In this document: one piece after another, positions 37,491 to 46,411 of the stretch
Position numbering within the stretch: position 1 is the first letter of the stretch
Layout: every line of letters starts with the position of its first letter
From: Sphingobacterium tenebrionis
GTDB lineage: Bacteria; Bacteroidota; Bacteroidia; Sphingobacteriales; Sphingobacteriaceae
Assembly: GCF_037126265.1 (NCBI RefSeq)
Contig: NZ_JAYLLN010000011.1
Coordinates: 1-64,000 of the forward strand
Length of the DNA: 64,000 nt
Reading direction: 5' to 3'
Made by a program: the position numbers and the translations under genes
Notes under the pieces: generated by a model
The model's database searches: none
What the model saw: only the letters and a program-made list of their open reading frames with translations
What the model was told of the DNA's origin: nothing

Positions 37491-37727
37491 CGTCATTGCG
37501 AGGCCAGCGTCATTGCGAGGAACGAAGCAATCTTCCCGCGTCATTGCGACGCCAGCGTCATTGCGAGGAACGAAGCAATCTTCCCGCATGTCATCCTGAG
37601 CGTAGTCGAAGGATCTGTACGCTGTTAAGTATACGAACAGATGGTTCGACTACGCTCACCATGACATGGCGAAAGATTGCTTCGTCGTACCTCCTCGCAA
37701 TGACGAGATAGTCTCCTCGCAATGACG
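37491..37727. repeat. Composite repeat A-B-A with extra A arms between permeases 4 and 5
   Basis: Multiple type A left arms (from 37491) lead into an A element whose loop holds a B palindrome at 37590-37665, then a right arm and a second right arm ending at 37727. With the 15-bp tandem repeats it fills most of the 353-bp gap 37423-37775; the remainder is an A/T-rich leader. The B unit is nearly identical to that at 40290-40365. Confidence 0.88.
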
Positions 37728-37775
37728 TTATAGCGAGAATAAAAAAATAAAAAATTAACTAATAAAAACTTAATT

Positions 37776-40172
37776 ATGCTTACTTCAGCCATAAGAACCA
37801 TAAAAAAGAACAAATTGATGACCTTTATCAATGTCCTCAGTTTGGCGATAGGTATCAGCGCCACACTGGTTATCTTTCTCTTTGTGCAATATGATTATAG
37901 TTTTGATAAGCATGTTCCAGATAAAGAAAGGGTATACCGCATTGTCACCGATGGAACATTTAAGATTTCTGGTCTAGTAGCACCATTGATTGAAACCATC
38001 GACCAAGAAGCTTCCAATAAGGAGTTCATAGCGCCTATCTTCAAATCATTCTTGGAAAAAATAAAAATCCCTACCACTTCAAACAGCGAAGAGAAAGTAT
38101 TTTTCAAGGACAATAAAATAGCCTTTGTTAATGACAAATACTTCGAACTCTATCCACATACCTGGATAGCAGGAAATGTTAAGGACCTAAATAAACCCAA
38201 TAGCATTGTATTGACAGAACGCAACCTGGAAAGGTTCTTTCCAAAAGAAACCCCCGATGCAGTGCTTGGAAAAACGGTCGTGTTTCTAGATTCGATCAAT
38301 CTACAAGTAACCGGTGTGGTTAAAGAAATGACCGAAAACTCAGATTTTAAGTTCCAGTCATTTTTATCAACCGCTACTATTCCAAGCTACTCATCTCTCA
38401 ACACGATTTTTGCTTATGATTCCTGGAACAGCTACAATGATAATACCAATGCATTGGTCAAATTAAAACCAGGTGTGGACGCAGAAACTTTTGAAAAAAC
38501 CATCATTGCCATCAATAGGAAAAATAAAAACCTTGAGGAAAACTTTGTTGATGATTTCAAATTACAACCCTTATCGGATGTACATTTCAACAGTGATTTC
38601 AATTATAATGCGACCAAAGCTGGCACACTAAGAAACATGATCATTTTGGCTATCTTCTTATTGGCCTTGGGAATCATCAATTTCATCAACTTGACGACTG
38701 CCCAATCTACAGAGAGAGCCAAAGAGATAGGTATTCGTAAAACACTTGGAAGTTCAAAGGCCAGATTGACCAGACAATTCCTAACAGAAACCTTTTTAAT
38801 AGCTTTGACCGCCACCTTACTGTCCCTTCTTTTCACACCAATCCTGCTGAAAGCATTTGAAGGATTTATTCCCGCAGGTTTATCCTTGTCCGCTTTGGCA
38901 AGCCCACTGGCAATCGCTTTTTTGGTTGGACAATTATTGCTAGTAACCCTTTTGGCAGGTTTTTATCCGGCCTGGGTCTTAACAGGCTACTCTCCTATCC
39001 TTGCCCTCAAAAATCAAGTAAACCAGAACAGTAATCTTTCACGTAGTAGCTGGGTAAGAAAGGTAATGACCGTTTTTCAATTTGCATTGGCACAGGTGTT
39101 TCTGATTGCGGTATTCTTGGTGGTTAAACAAACGACCTATATTTCCAATAAGGATCTGGGCTTTCAAAAAGAGGCTGTCCTGACGTTCTTTATTCCAGGA
39201 AATTATCAGAACTCCGAGAAAGGAAATATATTGAAAACAAGGTTGGGATCTATTCCTGAGATCCAAGGTATCAGTTTTGGTAATCAAGCGCCTATTTTAA
39301 ATGGGGAATTAAAAACCAGTATTACGCTAGACAATTCCAGTACGGAAGAGTCCATTGATATGGATTTCAGAAGTGGGGATGACCAGTACCTTCATGTTTA
39401 TGGAATCCCATTGATTGCTGGCCGGAATGTGATGATGCGGGATTCCCTGCAGGAGATCTTGATCAATGAGAAAGCCTTGGAAAAGTTGAAGTTGGAATCT
39501 CCTCAGGAGGCTTTGGGATTAACCTTGAATAAAAAAAGTATGATGATTGTTGGGGTCATGAAGGATTTCGACATCACCAATGCTCGCGTTGAAAACCGAC
39601 CAATTCTTTATGCAGGGGACCGGGATGGGTATGTAATGCATATTAAATTGAATAAAAATCATCCTGAAACTTGGAAAGGGACAACCGATAAGATTGCTAA
39701 AGAATTTAATGCTGTTTTCCCGACGGATCTATTCGAATTTAAATTTGTAGATGAAACGATTCAAGGATTATATAAGAAGGAACAGCAATTGTCGAAATTA
39801 TTGACCTGGGCAGTTACGTTGTCTATTGTTATCGCTGGTTTGGGTCTTTTTGGATTGGGATTGTTTACAGCAAACCAACGTACTAAAGAGATCGGTATTA
39901 GAAAGGTTTTGGGTGCTTCCATCTCGCAGATCCTTATGATGTTATTGAAGGGTTTATTGAGTCTGGTGGCTATTGCATGTTTACTGGCATTCCCAATAGC
40001 ATGGTATGTTGGCAATAAATGGTTGGAGGATTTCAATTATCGAACAGCTTTCAGCTGGTGGATTTTTCCGGTATCAGCAATGGGTTTGTTGTTGGTAGCA
40101 ACGGTTATTTTATTATCCAAAACGTATTTGGCAGCAAGGGCAAATCCGGTGGATAGTTTGAGGGATGAGTAG
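37776..40172 (+). CDS. MacB/FtsX-like ABC permease 5
   Basis: A 798-residue double-FtsX permease with both contact motifs intact (RAKEIGIRKTLGSS and RTKEIGIRKVLGAS). The N-terminal helix is MTFINVLSLAIGISATLVIFLF. It groups with permeases 3 and 4 by its N-terminal and first-domain sequence. The second periplasmic domain diverges (for example DNSSTEESIDMDFRSGDDQY). It ends ANPVDSLRDE, followed at once by repeat-rich DNA. Confidence 0.92.
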   Translation: MLTSAIRTIKKNKLMTFINVLSLAIGISATLVIFLFVQYDYSFDKHVPDKERVYRIVTDGTFKISGLVAPLIETIDQEASNKEFIAPIFKSFLEKIKIPTTSNSEEKVFFKDNKIAFVNDKYFELYPHTWIAGNVKDLNKPNSIVLTERNLERFFPKETPDAVLGKTVVFLDSINLQVTGVVKEMTENSDFKFQSFLSTATIPSYSSLNTIFAYDSWNSYNDNTNALVKLKPGVDAETFEKTIIAINRKNKNLEENFVDDFKLQPLSDVHFNSDFNYNATKAGTLRNMIILAIFLLALGIINFINLTTAQSTERAKEIGIRKTLGSSKARLTRQFLTETFLIALTATLLSLLFTPILLKAFEGFIPAGLSLSALASPLAIAFLVGQLLLVTLLAGFYPAWVLTGYSPILALKNQVNQNSNLSRSSWVRKVMTVFQFALAQVFLIAVFLVVKQTTYISNKDLGFQKEAVLTFFIPGNYQNSEKGNILKTRLGSIPEIQGISFGNQAPILNGELKTSITLDNSSTEESIDMDFRSGDDQYLHVYGIPLIAGRNVMMRDSLQEILINEKALEKLKLESPQEALGLTLNKKSMMIVGVMKDFDITNARVENRPILYAGDRDGYVMHIKLNKNHPETWKGTTDKIAKEFNAVFPTDLFEFKFVDETIQGLYKKEQQLSKLLTWAVTLSIVIAGLGLFGLGLFTANQRTKEIGIRKVLGASISQILMMLLKGLLSLVAIACLLAFPIAWYVGNKWLEDFNYRTAFSWWIFPVSAMGLLLVATVILLSKTYLAARANPVDSLRDE

Positions 40173-40225
40173 GCCGGCGCGGGGGAGCGATGGCAATGCC
40201 ATTGGGAGGGCAATGCGAGGGCAAC

Positions 40226-40454
40226 GTCATTGCGAGGAACGAAGCAATCTTCCAGCGTCATTGCGAGGAACGAAGCAATCTTCCCGCATGTCATCCTGAG
40301 CGTAGTCGAAGGATCTGTACGCTGTAATGCATACGAACAGATGGTTCGACTACGCTCACCATGACATGGGTAAAGATTGCTTCGTCGTACCTCCTCGCAA
40401 TGACGCAGAAAGTACCTCCTCGCAATGACGGGGAAAAACCTCCTCGCAATGACG
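40226..40454. repeat. Composite repeat A-B-A with extra A arms between permeases 5 and 6
   Basis: Two A left arms (40226 and 40257 onward), a B palindrome in the loop (40290-40365), then three A right arms ending near 40405, 40430 and 40454. It occupies half of the 459-bp gap 40173-40631. The rest of that gap holds a degenerate GC-rich stretch (40175-40225), an A-rich stretch with no feature I can name, and the heptamer repeats before permease 6. Confidence 0.88.
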
Positions 40455-40583
40455 GGGGAAATACAATCATCAAACCGTTCAAATCCGTACAAACACTGTT
40501 CATTATCGAACAATATCAACCCAAAAACAAACTAACAACAATCTAAAAATCAACCACATACCCAACTGGCAAGGCAATTGTCT

Positions 40584-40627
40584 TAATACTAAATACTAAA
40601 TACTAATTACTATATACTAAATACTAC
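40584..40627. repeat. Tandem TACTAAA heptamers directly upstream of permease 6
   Basis: Five to six imperfect copies of TACTAAA (TACTAAATACTAAATACTAA and variants) end 5 bp before the permease 6 ATG at 40632. This simple A/T repeat covers the whole translation initiation region, where slippage could alter spacing. Confidence 0.75.
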
Positions 40628-40631
40628 AACA

Positions 40632-43034
40632 ATGTTGAACATAAAAACTGCTTGGAGGAGTATCCTAAAAACCAAATCACTAAGCTTAATCCACATCTTG
40701 GGTTTAGCGATTGCTTTGGGATCGGCCATTATCCTTTTCCTAACGGCCAGGTTTGAGCTTTCCTACGATTCCTTCTACAAGGATGTTGATCGCATCGGAT
40801 TATTATATAGTAAGAGCCAACCCGAACGCGGGGTGGAATACAACACCTCCATGCCGGCTCCATTAGGTCCATTGCTCAAAAAAGAACTTCCGAATGTCGA
40901 AGCAGTGACCCGAATTGCCAATGGCAATGTGGTCATCCGAAATGGTAGCAAGGAAATTGAATCCTCCAATAAGTTTGTGGATGAAGAGTTTCTTTCCATC
41001 CTCAGTTTCCCCATCATCAAAGGAGACCAAAAGGCTTTGAGCGATCTTGGCAATATCGTCATTGATGAATCCATGGCTGAAAGACTATTTGGAAGCCTGG
41101 ATGCCACAGGAAAACAGGTAGAAGTATACATCCAAGGCACTTGGATTCCAAAAACAATATCAGCCATCGTTGAAACTCCCCCGAATAATTCCAGTTTAAA
41201 ATTTACTAGTTTGGTTCGCTTTGAGCAGAAACCCAATTACCAGGACGATAAGGATCGATGGGATAATGTCAATCACGAAGTGATAGTTAAGCTAAAGGAT
41301 GGAAAAATCAATGAACAGAAATTCGCAAAGGAAATCAGATCATTGACCCAGCAATATTACAAGAGCAATATTGAAAACCTGAAAAGGGATGGTGCAACAG
41401 CCGACAAAGATGGGCAATACTTTTCTTTGCAGATCATACCGGTTGCGGATTTTCATCTGAGCAATTTAGGGATTGCCAATGGGCCATCAGCCTCCTTCCC
41501 TTGGATACTGTTAACCATTGCCGGCTTGATCGTTTTCATTGCCTGTTCGAATTTCATCAATTTATCCCTTGCCAATTCCTTATTGCGAAGCAAGGAAATC
41601 GGTACCCGAAAAACATTGGGAGGAACTATTAAACACTTGGTGGTTCAGTTATGGACCGAGGCCTTTCTATTGTGCATTATTGCTCTAGTGTTCGGCGGCC
41701 TGCTTGCTTGGGCGCTATTGCCAGAATATAATGCCAGCATGAATTACCGTTTGACTATCCTGGATATATTTTCACCCACTAACCTCTTGATATTTCTTGG
41801 TATTTTCTTAGTTATTACCTTGATTGCTGGTGGTTACCCGGCATGGAAAATAGCCAACTCCAATATCATCCATTCCTTAAAAGGCGGGTCTTCGGTAAAA
41901 TCTTCTAGAATCAGGAACACCTTAACCGTTTTGCAATTTGTAATAGCTATTTTATTGATCGTTTCGACCATCGTCATCAGTTCACAATTGAACTACATCA
42001 GTAATCGGCCATTGGGTTATAATAAATCCGAAGTGATCAGTATCCCTATTGGAAGTGGAATTGACCATGAAGATGCCTTGAACAGAATGCGGGTAGCCTT
42101 AGAAAAAGAATCATGGGTGAAAGCTGTCAGTGGATCGGATGTGAATATGGGTTTGGGAAATGATGGTACTTCCAGAAGAAGTGTGTTTGGTTTCAACCAA
42201 GACAACCGGGAGATCACGACCAATTATATGCGAATAGATTACGATTACCTAAAAACACTGGATATCAAGTTATTGGCCGGAAGAGATTTTGACAGAAGTT
42301 TTGCCACGGATACCAATTCAGTCATCCTCAATAAAAAAATGGCAGAACAGATGGGTGGAATCGATAAAGTTTTAGGAACACAGATTAATTTGAATGGAAA
42401 ATCCTTGGTGATCGGTGTAATCCATGATTTTAATTTTCAGGATCTACGCAAAAAAGTAGAATCTCTAACTTTATCTATCAATCCAAGTGTATTTGCCGTA
42501 GACTATATTTTTGTACGGGTTGAAACCCAGGATTTATCGGAAACACTGGCCAACGTAGAAAAAATTTGGAAAACAGTGAACCCTAAAGCAACAGTTGCTA
42601 TTTCCTATCTGGATGAAAACACCCAGAATATGTATAAGGATGATCGTCGCTTCTCCGGCATTGTGATGGTAGGAACTGGTATCGCAATTGTTATCTCCTG
42701 CATGGGCTTATTTGCCTTGGCATTATTGACCATCAATCGACGAGTAAAAGAGATAGGTATCCGGAAAGTATTGGGTTCCTCGATCGCCAGTTTGATCCTA
42801 TTATTATCCAAAGATTTTATTAAGCTGGTTGGGATAGCCTTTCTGATTGCAGCACCGATAGCTTTATGGATGATGAACAAATACTTGGAAATGTATGCCT
42901 TCCGAATCGGCATCCAATGGTGGATGTTTGCATTGGCCGCTTTAATAACCGTTTTTATAGCTTGGAGTACGATTGCTTGGCAAACTTTACGTGCCGCAAG
43001 AGCAAATCCTGTAGATAGTTTGCGTGATGAATAG
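40632..43034 (+). CDS. MacB/FtsX-like ABC permease 6
   Basis: An 800-residue double-FtsX permease. Contact motifs are RSKEIGTRKTLGGT and RVKEIGIRKVLGSS. The N-terminal segment is LSLIHILGLAIALGSAIILFL. The C-terminal ANPVDSLRDE is encoded with different codons from permeases 1-5 (TTGCGTGATGAA), so its 3' end has not been homogenised with theirs. The stop codon overlaps the start of permease 7 (ATGAATAG), giving translational coupling of the pair. Heptamer repeats lie just upstream of the start. Confidence 0.92.
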   Translation: MLNIKTAWRSILKTKSLSLIHILGLAIALGSAIILFLTARFELSYDSFYKDVDRIGLLYSKSQPERGVEYNTSMPAPLGPLLKKELPNVEAVTRIANGNVVIRNGSKEIESSNKFVDEEFLSILSFPIIKGDQKALSDLGNIVIDESMAERLFGSLDATGKQVEVYIQGTWIPKTISAIVETPPNNSSLKFTSLVRFEQKPNYQDDKDRWDNVNHEVIVKLKDGKINEQKFAKEIRSLTQQYYKSNIENLKRDGATADKDGQYFSLQIIPVADFHLSNLGIANGPSASFPWILLTIAGLIVFIACSNFINLSLANSLLRSKEIGTRKTLGGTIKHLVVQLWTEAFLLCIIALVFGGLLAWALLPEYNASMNYRLTILDIFSPTNLLIFLGIFLVITLIAGGYPAWKIANSNIIHSLKGGSSVKSSRIRNTLTVLQFVIAILLIVSTIVISSQLNYISNRPLGYNKSEVISIPIGSGIDHEDALNRMRVALEKESWVKAVSGSDVNMGLGNDGTSRRSVFGFNQDNREITTNYMRIDYDYLKTLDIKLLAGRDFDRSFATDTNSVILNKKMAEQMGGIDKVLGTQINLNGKSLVIGVIHDFNFQDLRKKVESLTLSINPSVFAVDYIFVRVETQDLSETLANVEKIWKTVNPKATVAISYLDENTQNMYKDDRRFSGIVMVGTGIAIVISCMGLFALALLTINRRVKEIGIRKVLGSSIASLILLLSKDFIKLVGIAFLIAAPIALWMMNKYLEMYAFRIGIQWWMFALAALITVFIAWSTIAWQTLRAARANPVDSLRDE

Positions 43035-45423
43035 ATTGATATTTCGTAATATTTTAAAGAACGGGACTTTTACTTGGATCAATATCCTAGGTCTGTCCCT
43101 TGGTTTCTTGATCTGTTTGCTGATTTCCAGTGTTTATTTTGAGGAACAATCCTATGATAAATCTTGGACAAATTCCTCCCAATTATACCGTATTGTCACG
43201 ATCGATTCTACCGCAGGTGTAGAAAATGAAAATGGTACCGCTTATGTCAATCTCGGTACCGAGCTGGAAAAATCTTTTCCGGAGATTGAGGCTGCCTCAC
43301 ACATGCGCCAAGGGCAGATCTACCTCAATTTACAGGGCGAGGCAGAACCTGCAATAAAAATTGAAGGTTTGGAAGCGGAGAACAATGTATTTGATCTACT
43401 GGATGTGCATATTCTTGAAGGAAGTGCCAAAAACCTAGTTGCAGGTAAGAAAAATCTGTTGATCAGTAAATCTTTTAAGGAACGCTATTTTAAAGGGGAA
43501 AATGTCATAGGAAAAACCATTTTATCTGCTGATTCCTATTCTGACAAAAAATCGGAATATGTGATCCTTGGCGTTATGGATAATATGCCTTATAATTCGG
43601 TTTTCCGAACCGAATTTATCTACCTGACTGGTAAACCTAAAATCCCATTAAATCGGGAAGGATGGGGCTTTTTTAGCCAACAGATTTTGAAATTAAAAGT
43701 GGGTACCGATGCAGATGCTTTGGCGAAAAAAGCAAGCCAGTGGTATGCTAATTTCCTTGGTCCAGAGATGGCTTCCAAAACATCGTTCAGACTTCAGCCA
43801 ATAACCGCGATGTATATGGAACCTATCGATGGAACGAACATCAGTGGGAATAAAAAAGCAAGCCAAATATTGATGGCTGTTGCAGCGCTGGTACTTTTGA
43901 TTTCCTGCATCAATTATATCAATATTTTTGCTGCAAAAACCTTAAAAAGGGTCAAACAGATCAACCTACATAAAATATTGGGGGCAAAGCGAAGCAGCTT
44001 GATAGTAAATCTATTAAAGGAAACTATTATGCTATTTTTCATCGCTGCATGTATTTCGCTGTTGTTCTATTTTCTTTCCCTCCCGGTATTGGAAAAATTC
44101 TTAGGGTATGAATTAGCTTATGTTAGAGCGCAATTAATTCCTATGCTTGCCCTGTACTTTCCCACTATTTTGTTGCTGAGTGTGCTTGTCGGCATATATC
44201 CCGCGTTTATCATCTCTAGGGTGAATACCGCAGAGGCCTTACGAAATAAAATCAGTAAATCGCAGGTGATTGATGTATGGGTCAAGAAATCATTGATCAT
44301 TACTCAATTTTCCATTTCATTGATCGTAATCATTGGCTTGATTACGATCAAATCTCAACTGAAATTGGTTCAGGAAAAATCTTTGGGAATCAATGTCGAC
44401 CATGTCATGGGTATAGGTCATTTTGGCGTTGGAGAGAAAAGTGCTGCTGTAAAGAACGAATTGGCAAATTTACCTGGCATAGAAACGGTTAGTGTATCAG
44501 GCTGGACACCAAGTAACGGGTCAGGAAATTTTTCAAAATTCATCCCAGACCCCGACAATGCGGAGCATAAAATTCAGGTAAACTATATTAATGGCGATGT
44601 GGATCTGGGTAAGCTTTTGAATATGGAGCTTTTGAAAGGTAGGTTTTTAAATGAGTCGGACTATGTGGAAATAGCAGACCCAGATGCTGTGGAAGGGGAA
44701 GAAACTGATGGAATTAAGAAGGTATTGCTGACAGAAAGTACTGCCATGAAATTGAATATTAGCGAATTGGGGCAGATACATCGTGATTTGAAGGTTATAC
44801 CTGTTGGGATAGTAAAAGATTTTCATAGTGAGTCTTTCCATAAGAAAATAGGATTTACGGTAATTAGTGCACATCAATTAACTTCCTATGCAGGGATATT
44901 ACTCAAGGTAAAACCTGGGCAGGAAAGGTTGGCCATGCAAGGGGTACAGAAAGTGATGGATCAGTTCTATCCTGGAAGGTATTTAAACTATAATTGGGTG
45001 GATGAGCTGTATGAAAAAACGTATGTGAAGGAAAGTAAACAGGCCCAGTTGTTTTTGTTGTTTGCAGGAATGGCGCTTTTTATTTCTGCTTTGGGTGTTT
45101 CTGGCTTAATATTGCAAAGCGTAGAACAACGGACAAAAGAGATTGGGATAAGGAAGGTGCTTGGGGCTTCGATTATGAGTATTTCCAACTTGTTTAATAG
45201 GGATTATGTGCTGATTATATTTTTGGCGGTTTTGATTGCAAGTCCGATAGCATGGTATTTTTCGAATAAATGGCTGGAGGATTTTGCCTATAGGATAGAG
45301 ATTTCGTGGTGGTTTTTCGGCTTGGCGGCATTGTTGGTTTTTGTGGTTACTTTAGTTACGGTGAATTTACAGACGATAAAGGCTGGGTTGCAAAACCCCG
45401 TGAAGACTTTGAGGGATTTATAG
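43027..45423 (+). CDS. MacB/FtsX-like ABC permease 7, first contact motif diverged
   Basis: A 798-residue double-FtsX permease coupled to permease 6 by an 8-bp overlap. I used the ATG at 43027 rather than the GTG at 43024. The first contact motif has lost its conserved residues (RVKQINLHKILGAK instead of R-KEIGIRK-LG); the second is canonical (RTKEIGIRKVLGAS). The end reads QNPVKTLRDL, not ANPVDSLRDE. The altered motif suggests that one half no longer couples to an ATPase in the usual way, or couples to a different one such as the diverged ATPase encoded just downstream. This is an inference. Confidence 0.9.
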   Translation: MNRLIFRNILKNGTFTWINILGLSLGFLICLLISSVYFEEQSYDKSWTNSSQLYRIVTIDSTAGVENENGTAYVNLGTELEKSFPEIEAASHMRQGQIYLNLQGEAEPAIKIEGLEAENNVFDLLDVHILEGSAKNLVAGKKNLLISKSFKERYFKGENVIGKTILSADSYSDKKSEYVILGVMDNMPYNSVFRTEFIYLTGKPKIPLNREGWGFFSQQILKLKVGTDADALAKKASQWYANFLGPEMASKTSFRLQPITAMYMEPIDGTNISGNKKASQILMAVAALVLLISCINYINIFAAKTLKRVKQINLHKILGAKRSSLIVNLLKETIMLFFIAACISLLFYFLSLPVLEKFLGYELAYVRAQLIPMLALYFPTILLLSVLVGIYPAFIISRVNTAEALRNKISKSQVIDVWVKKSLIITQFSISLIVIIGLITIKSQLKLVQEKSLGINVDHVMGIGHFGVGEKSAAVKNELANLPGIETVSVSGWTPSNGSGNFSKFIPDPDNAEHKIQVNYINGDVDLGKLLNMELLKGRFLNESDYVEIADPDAVEGEETDGIKKVLLTESTAMKLNISELGQIHRDLKVIPVGIVKDFHSESFHKKIGFTVISAHQLTSYAGILLKVKPGQERLAMQGVQKVMDQFYPGRYLNYNWVDELYEKTYVKESKQAQLFLLFAGMALFISALGVSGLILQSVEQRTKEIGIRKVLGASIMSISNLFNRDYVLIIFLAVLIASPIAWYFSNKWLEDFAYRIEISWWFFGLAALLVFVVTLVTVNLQTIKAGLQNPVKTLRDL

Positions 45424-45490
45424 GTGGTATTGGAAGGGTGTGGCGTTGTGTAGGGTGTATTGGAAGGGTTTGAGAGGTTGAGTGGGGTTC

Positions 45491-45642
45491 GTCATTGCGA
45501 GGAGGCACGACGAAGCAATCTTTCGTTTTTGTCATGCTGAGCGAAGTCGAAGTATCTGAACGTTTACCACCAACCGTACAGATCCTTCGACGATGCTCAG
45601 GATGACAGGGTTAGTTAGATTGCTTCGTACCTCGCAATGACG
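45491..45642. repeat. Composite repeat A-B-A between permease 7 and the second ATPase
   Basis: The type A left arm (45491-45530) and a shortened right arm (ending 45642) enclose a B palindrome at 45531-45606. Upstream, 45424-45480 is a G-rich stretch with two copies of GTATTGGAAGGGT. The gap 45424-45715 holds no gene. Confidence 0.87.
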
Positions 45643-45715
45643 CGAAAGTACCAATGATGCAAGAGGAACAAAAACCACAATACAAAAAATTAACATTAAA
45701 ATTTTAAATTTAAAC

Positions 45716-46375
45716 ATGATAAGATTAGAACATATTTTCAAATGGTACAGTGTAGCAGGCACCAAATCCTTCATCCTAAAGGACATCAACCTCACCATCC
45801 AAGAAGGTGATTTCATTTCCATCATGGGGCCATCAGGTTCTGGAAAATCCACCTTACTCAATGTCATCGGGATGTTGGATGGACCTAATGAAGGAAAATA
45901 CTTCTTCATGGATGAAGATGTTTTAACCATGAAACCGAAGAAACGGACCCAACTGTTCCAGTCCCATATGGGTTATGTTTTCCAATCCTATCACCTGATC
46001 GATGAACTAACAGTCTATGAAAACATCGAAACCCCATTGATCTATAAAAACATCTCCTCTTCTGAACGAAAAAGTATCGTCAGCGATCTGTTGGATCGAT
46101 TCAATATCGTAGGTAAAAAAGACCTATTCCCCGCCCAATTATCTGGGGGCCAACAACAGATCGTTGGTATAGCCCGGGCATTAGCAGGATCCCCCAATTT
46201 ATTGCTGGCCGATGAACCGACCGGAAACCTCAATTCAAAACAAGGAGAAGAGATCATGGAATTATTTAAACAATTAAATGATGATGGTGTCACCATCATT
46301 CAGGTTACCCACTCCGAAAAGAATGCCGAATATGGCAAAAGAATTATCCATATGTTGGATGGGCAGCTGAAATAA
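45716..46375 (+). CDS. ABC transporter ATP-binding protein (MacB/LolD type), diverged copy
   Basis: A 219-residue ATPase that aligns residue by residue with the copy at 26227. Walker A (GPSGSGKST, 38-46), LSGGQQQ, Walker B (LLLADEP) and the switch histidine are kept. Two conserved positions differ: Arg149 after LSGGQQQ is Ile, and the D-loop aspartate 173 is Asn (GNLN). These changes suggest lowered or asymmetric ATPase activity, perhaps as the weaker member of a heterodimer with the first ATPase. It closes the permease array on the same strand. The alternative is a slowly decaying duplicate. Confidence 0.92.
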   Translation: MIRLEHIFKWYSVAGTKSFILKDINLTIQEGDFISIMGPSGSGKSTLLNVIGMLDGPNEGKYFFMDEDVLTMKPKKRTQLFQSHMGYVFQSYHLIDELTVYENIETPLIYKNISSSERKSIVSDLLDRFNIVGKKDLFPAQLSGGQQQIVGIARALAGSPNLLLADEPTGNLNSKQGEEIMELFKQLNDDGVTIIQVTHSEKNAEYGKRIIHMLDGQLK

Positions 46376-46411
46376 TTTTTGAGTTGTGCCTTTATTTTTG
46401 TAATTTTCAAT

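Noticed and set aside
40226..40519. ORFs on the minus strand encoding repeated RHCEEVRRSN-like peptides.
   Set aside because: These are translations of the palindromic repeats and recur in several frames, so they are not genes.
26931..45642. The repeated 25-70 bp units could be taken for a CRISPR array.
   Set aside because: The copies are palindromic, unevenly spaced and separated by whole genes, with no constant repeat-spacer pattern and no cas genes.
26931..45642. Short insertion sequences or MITEs with a transposase in the array.
   Set aside because: No transposase-like frame exists in the gaps. The repeats show no clear target-site duplications, so only a repeat call is supported.
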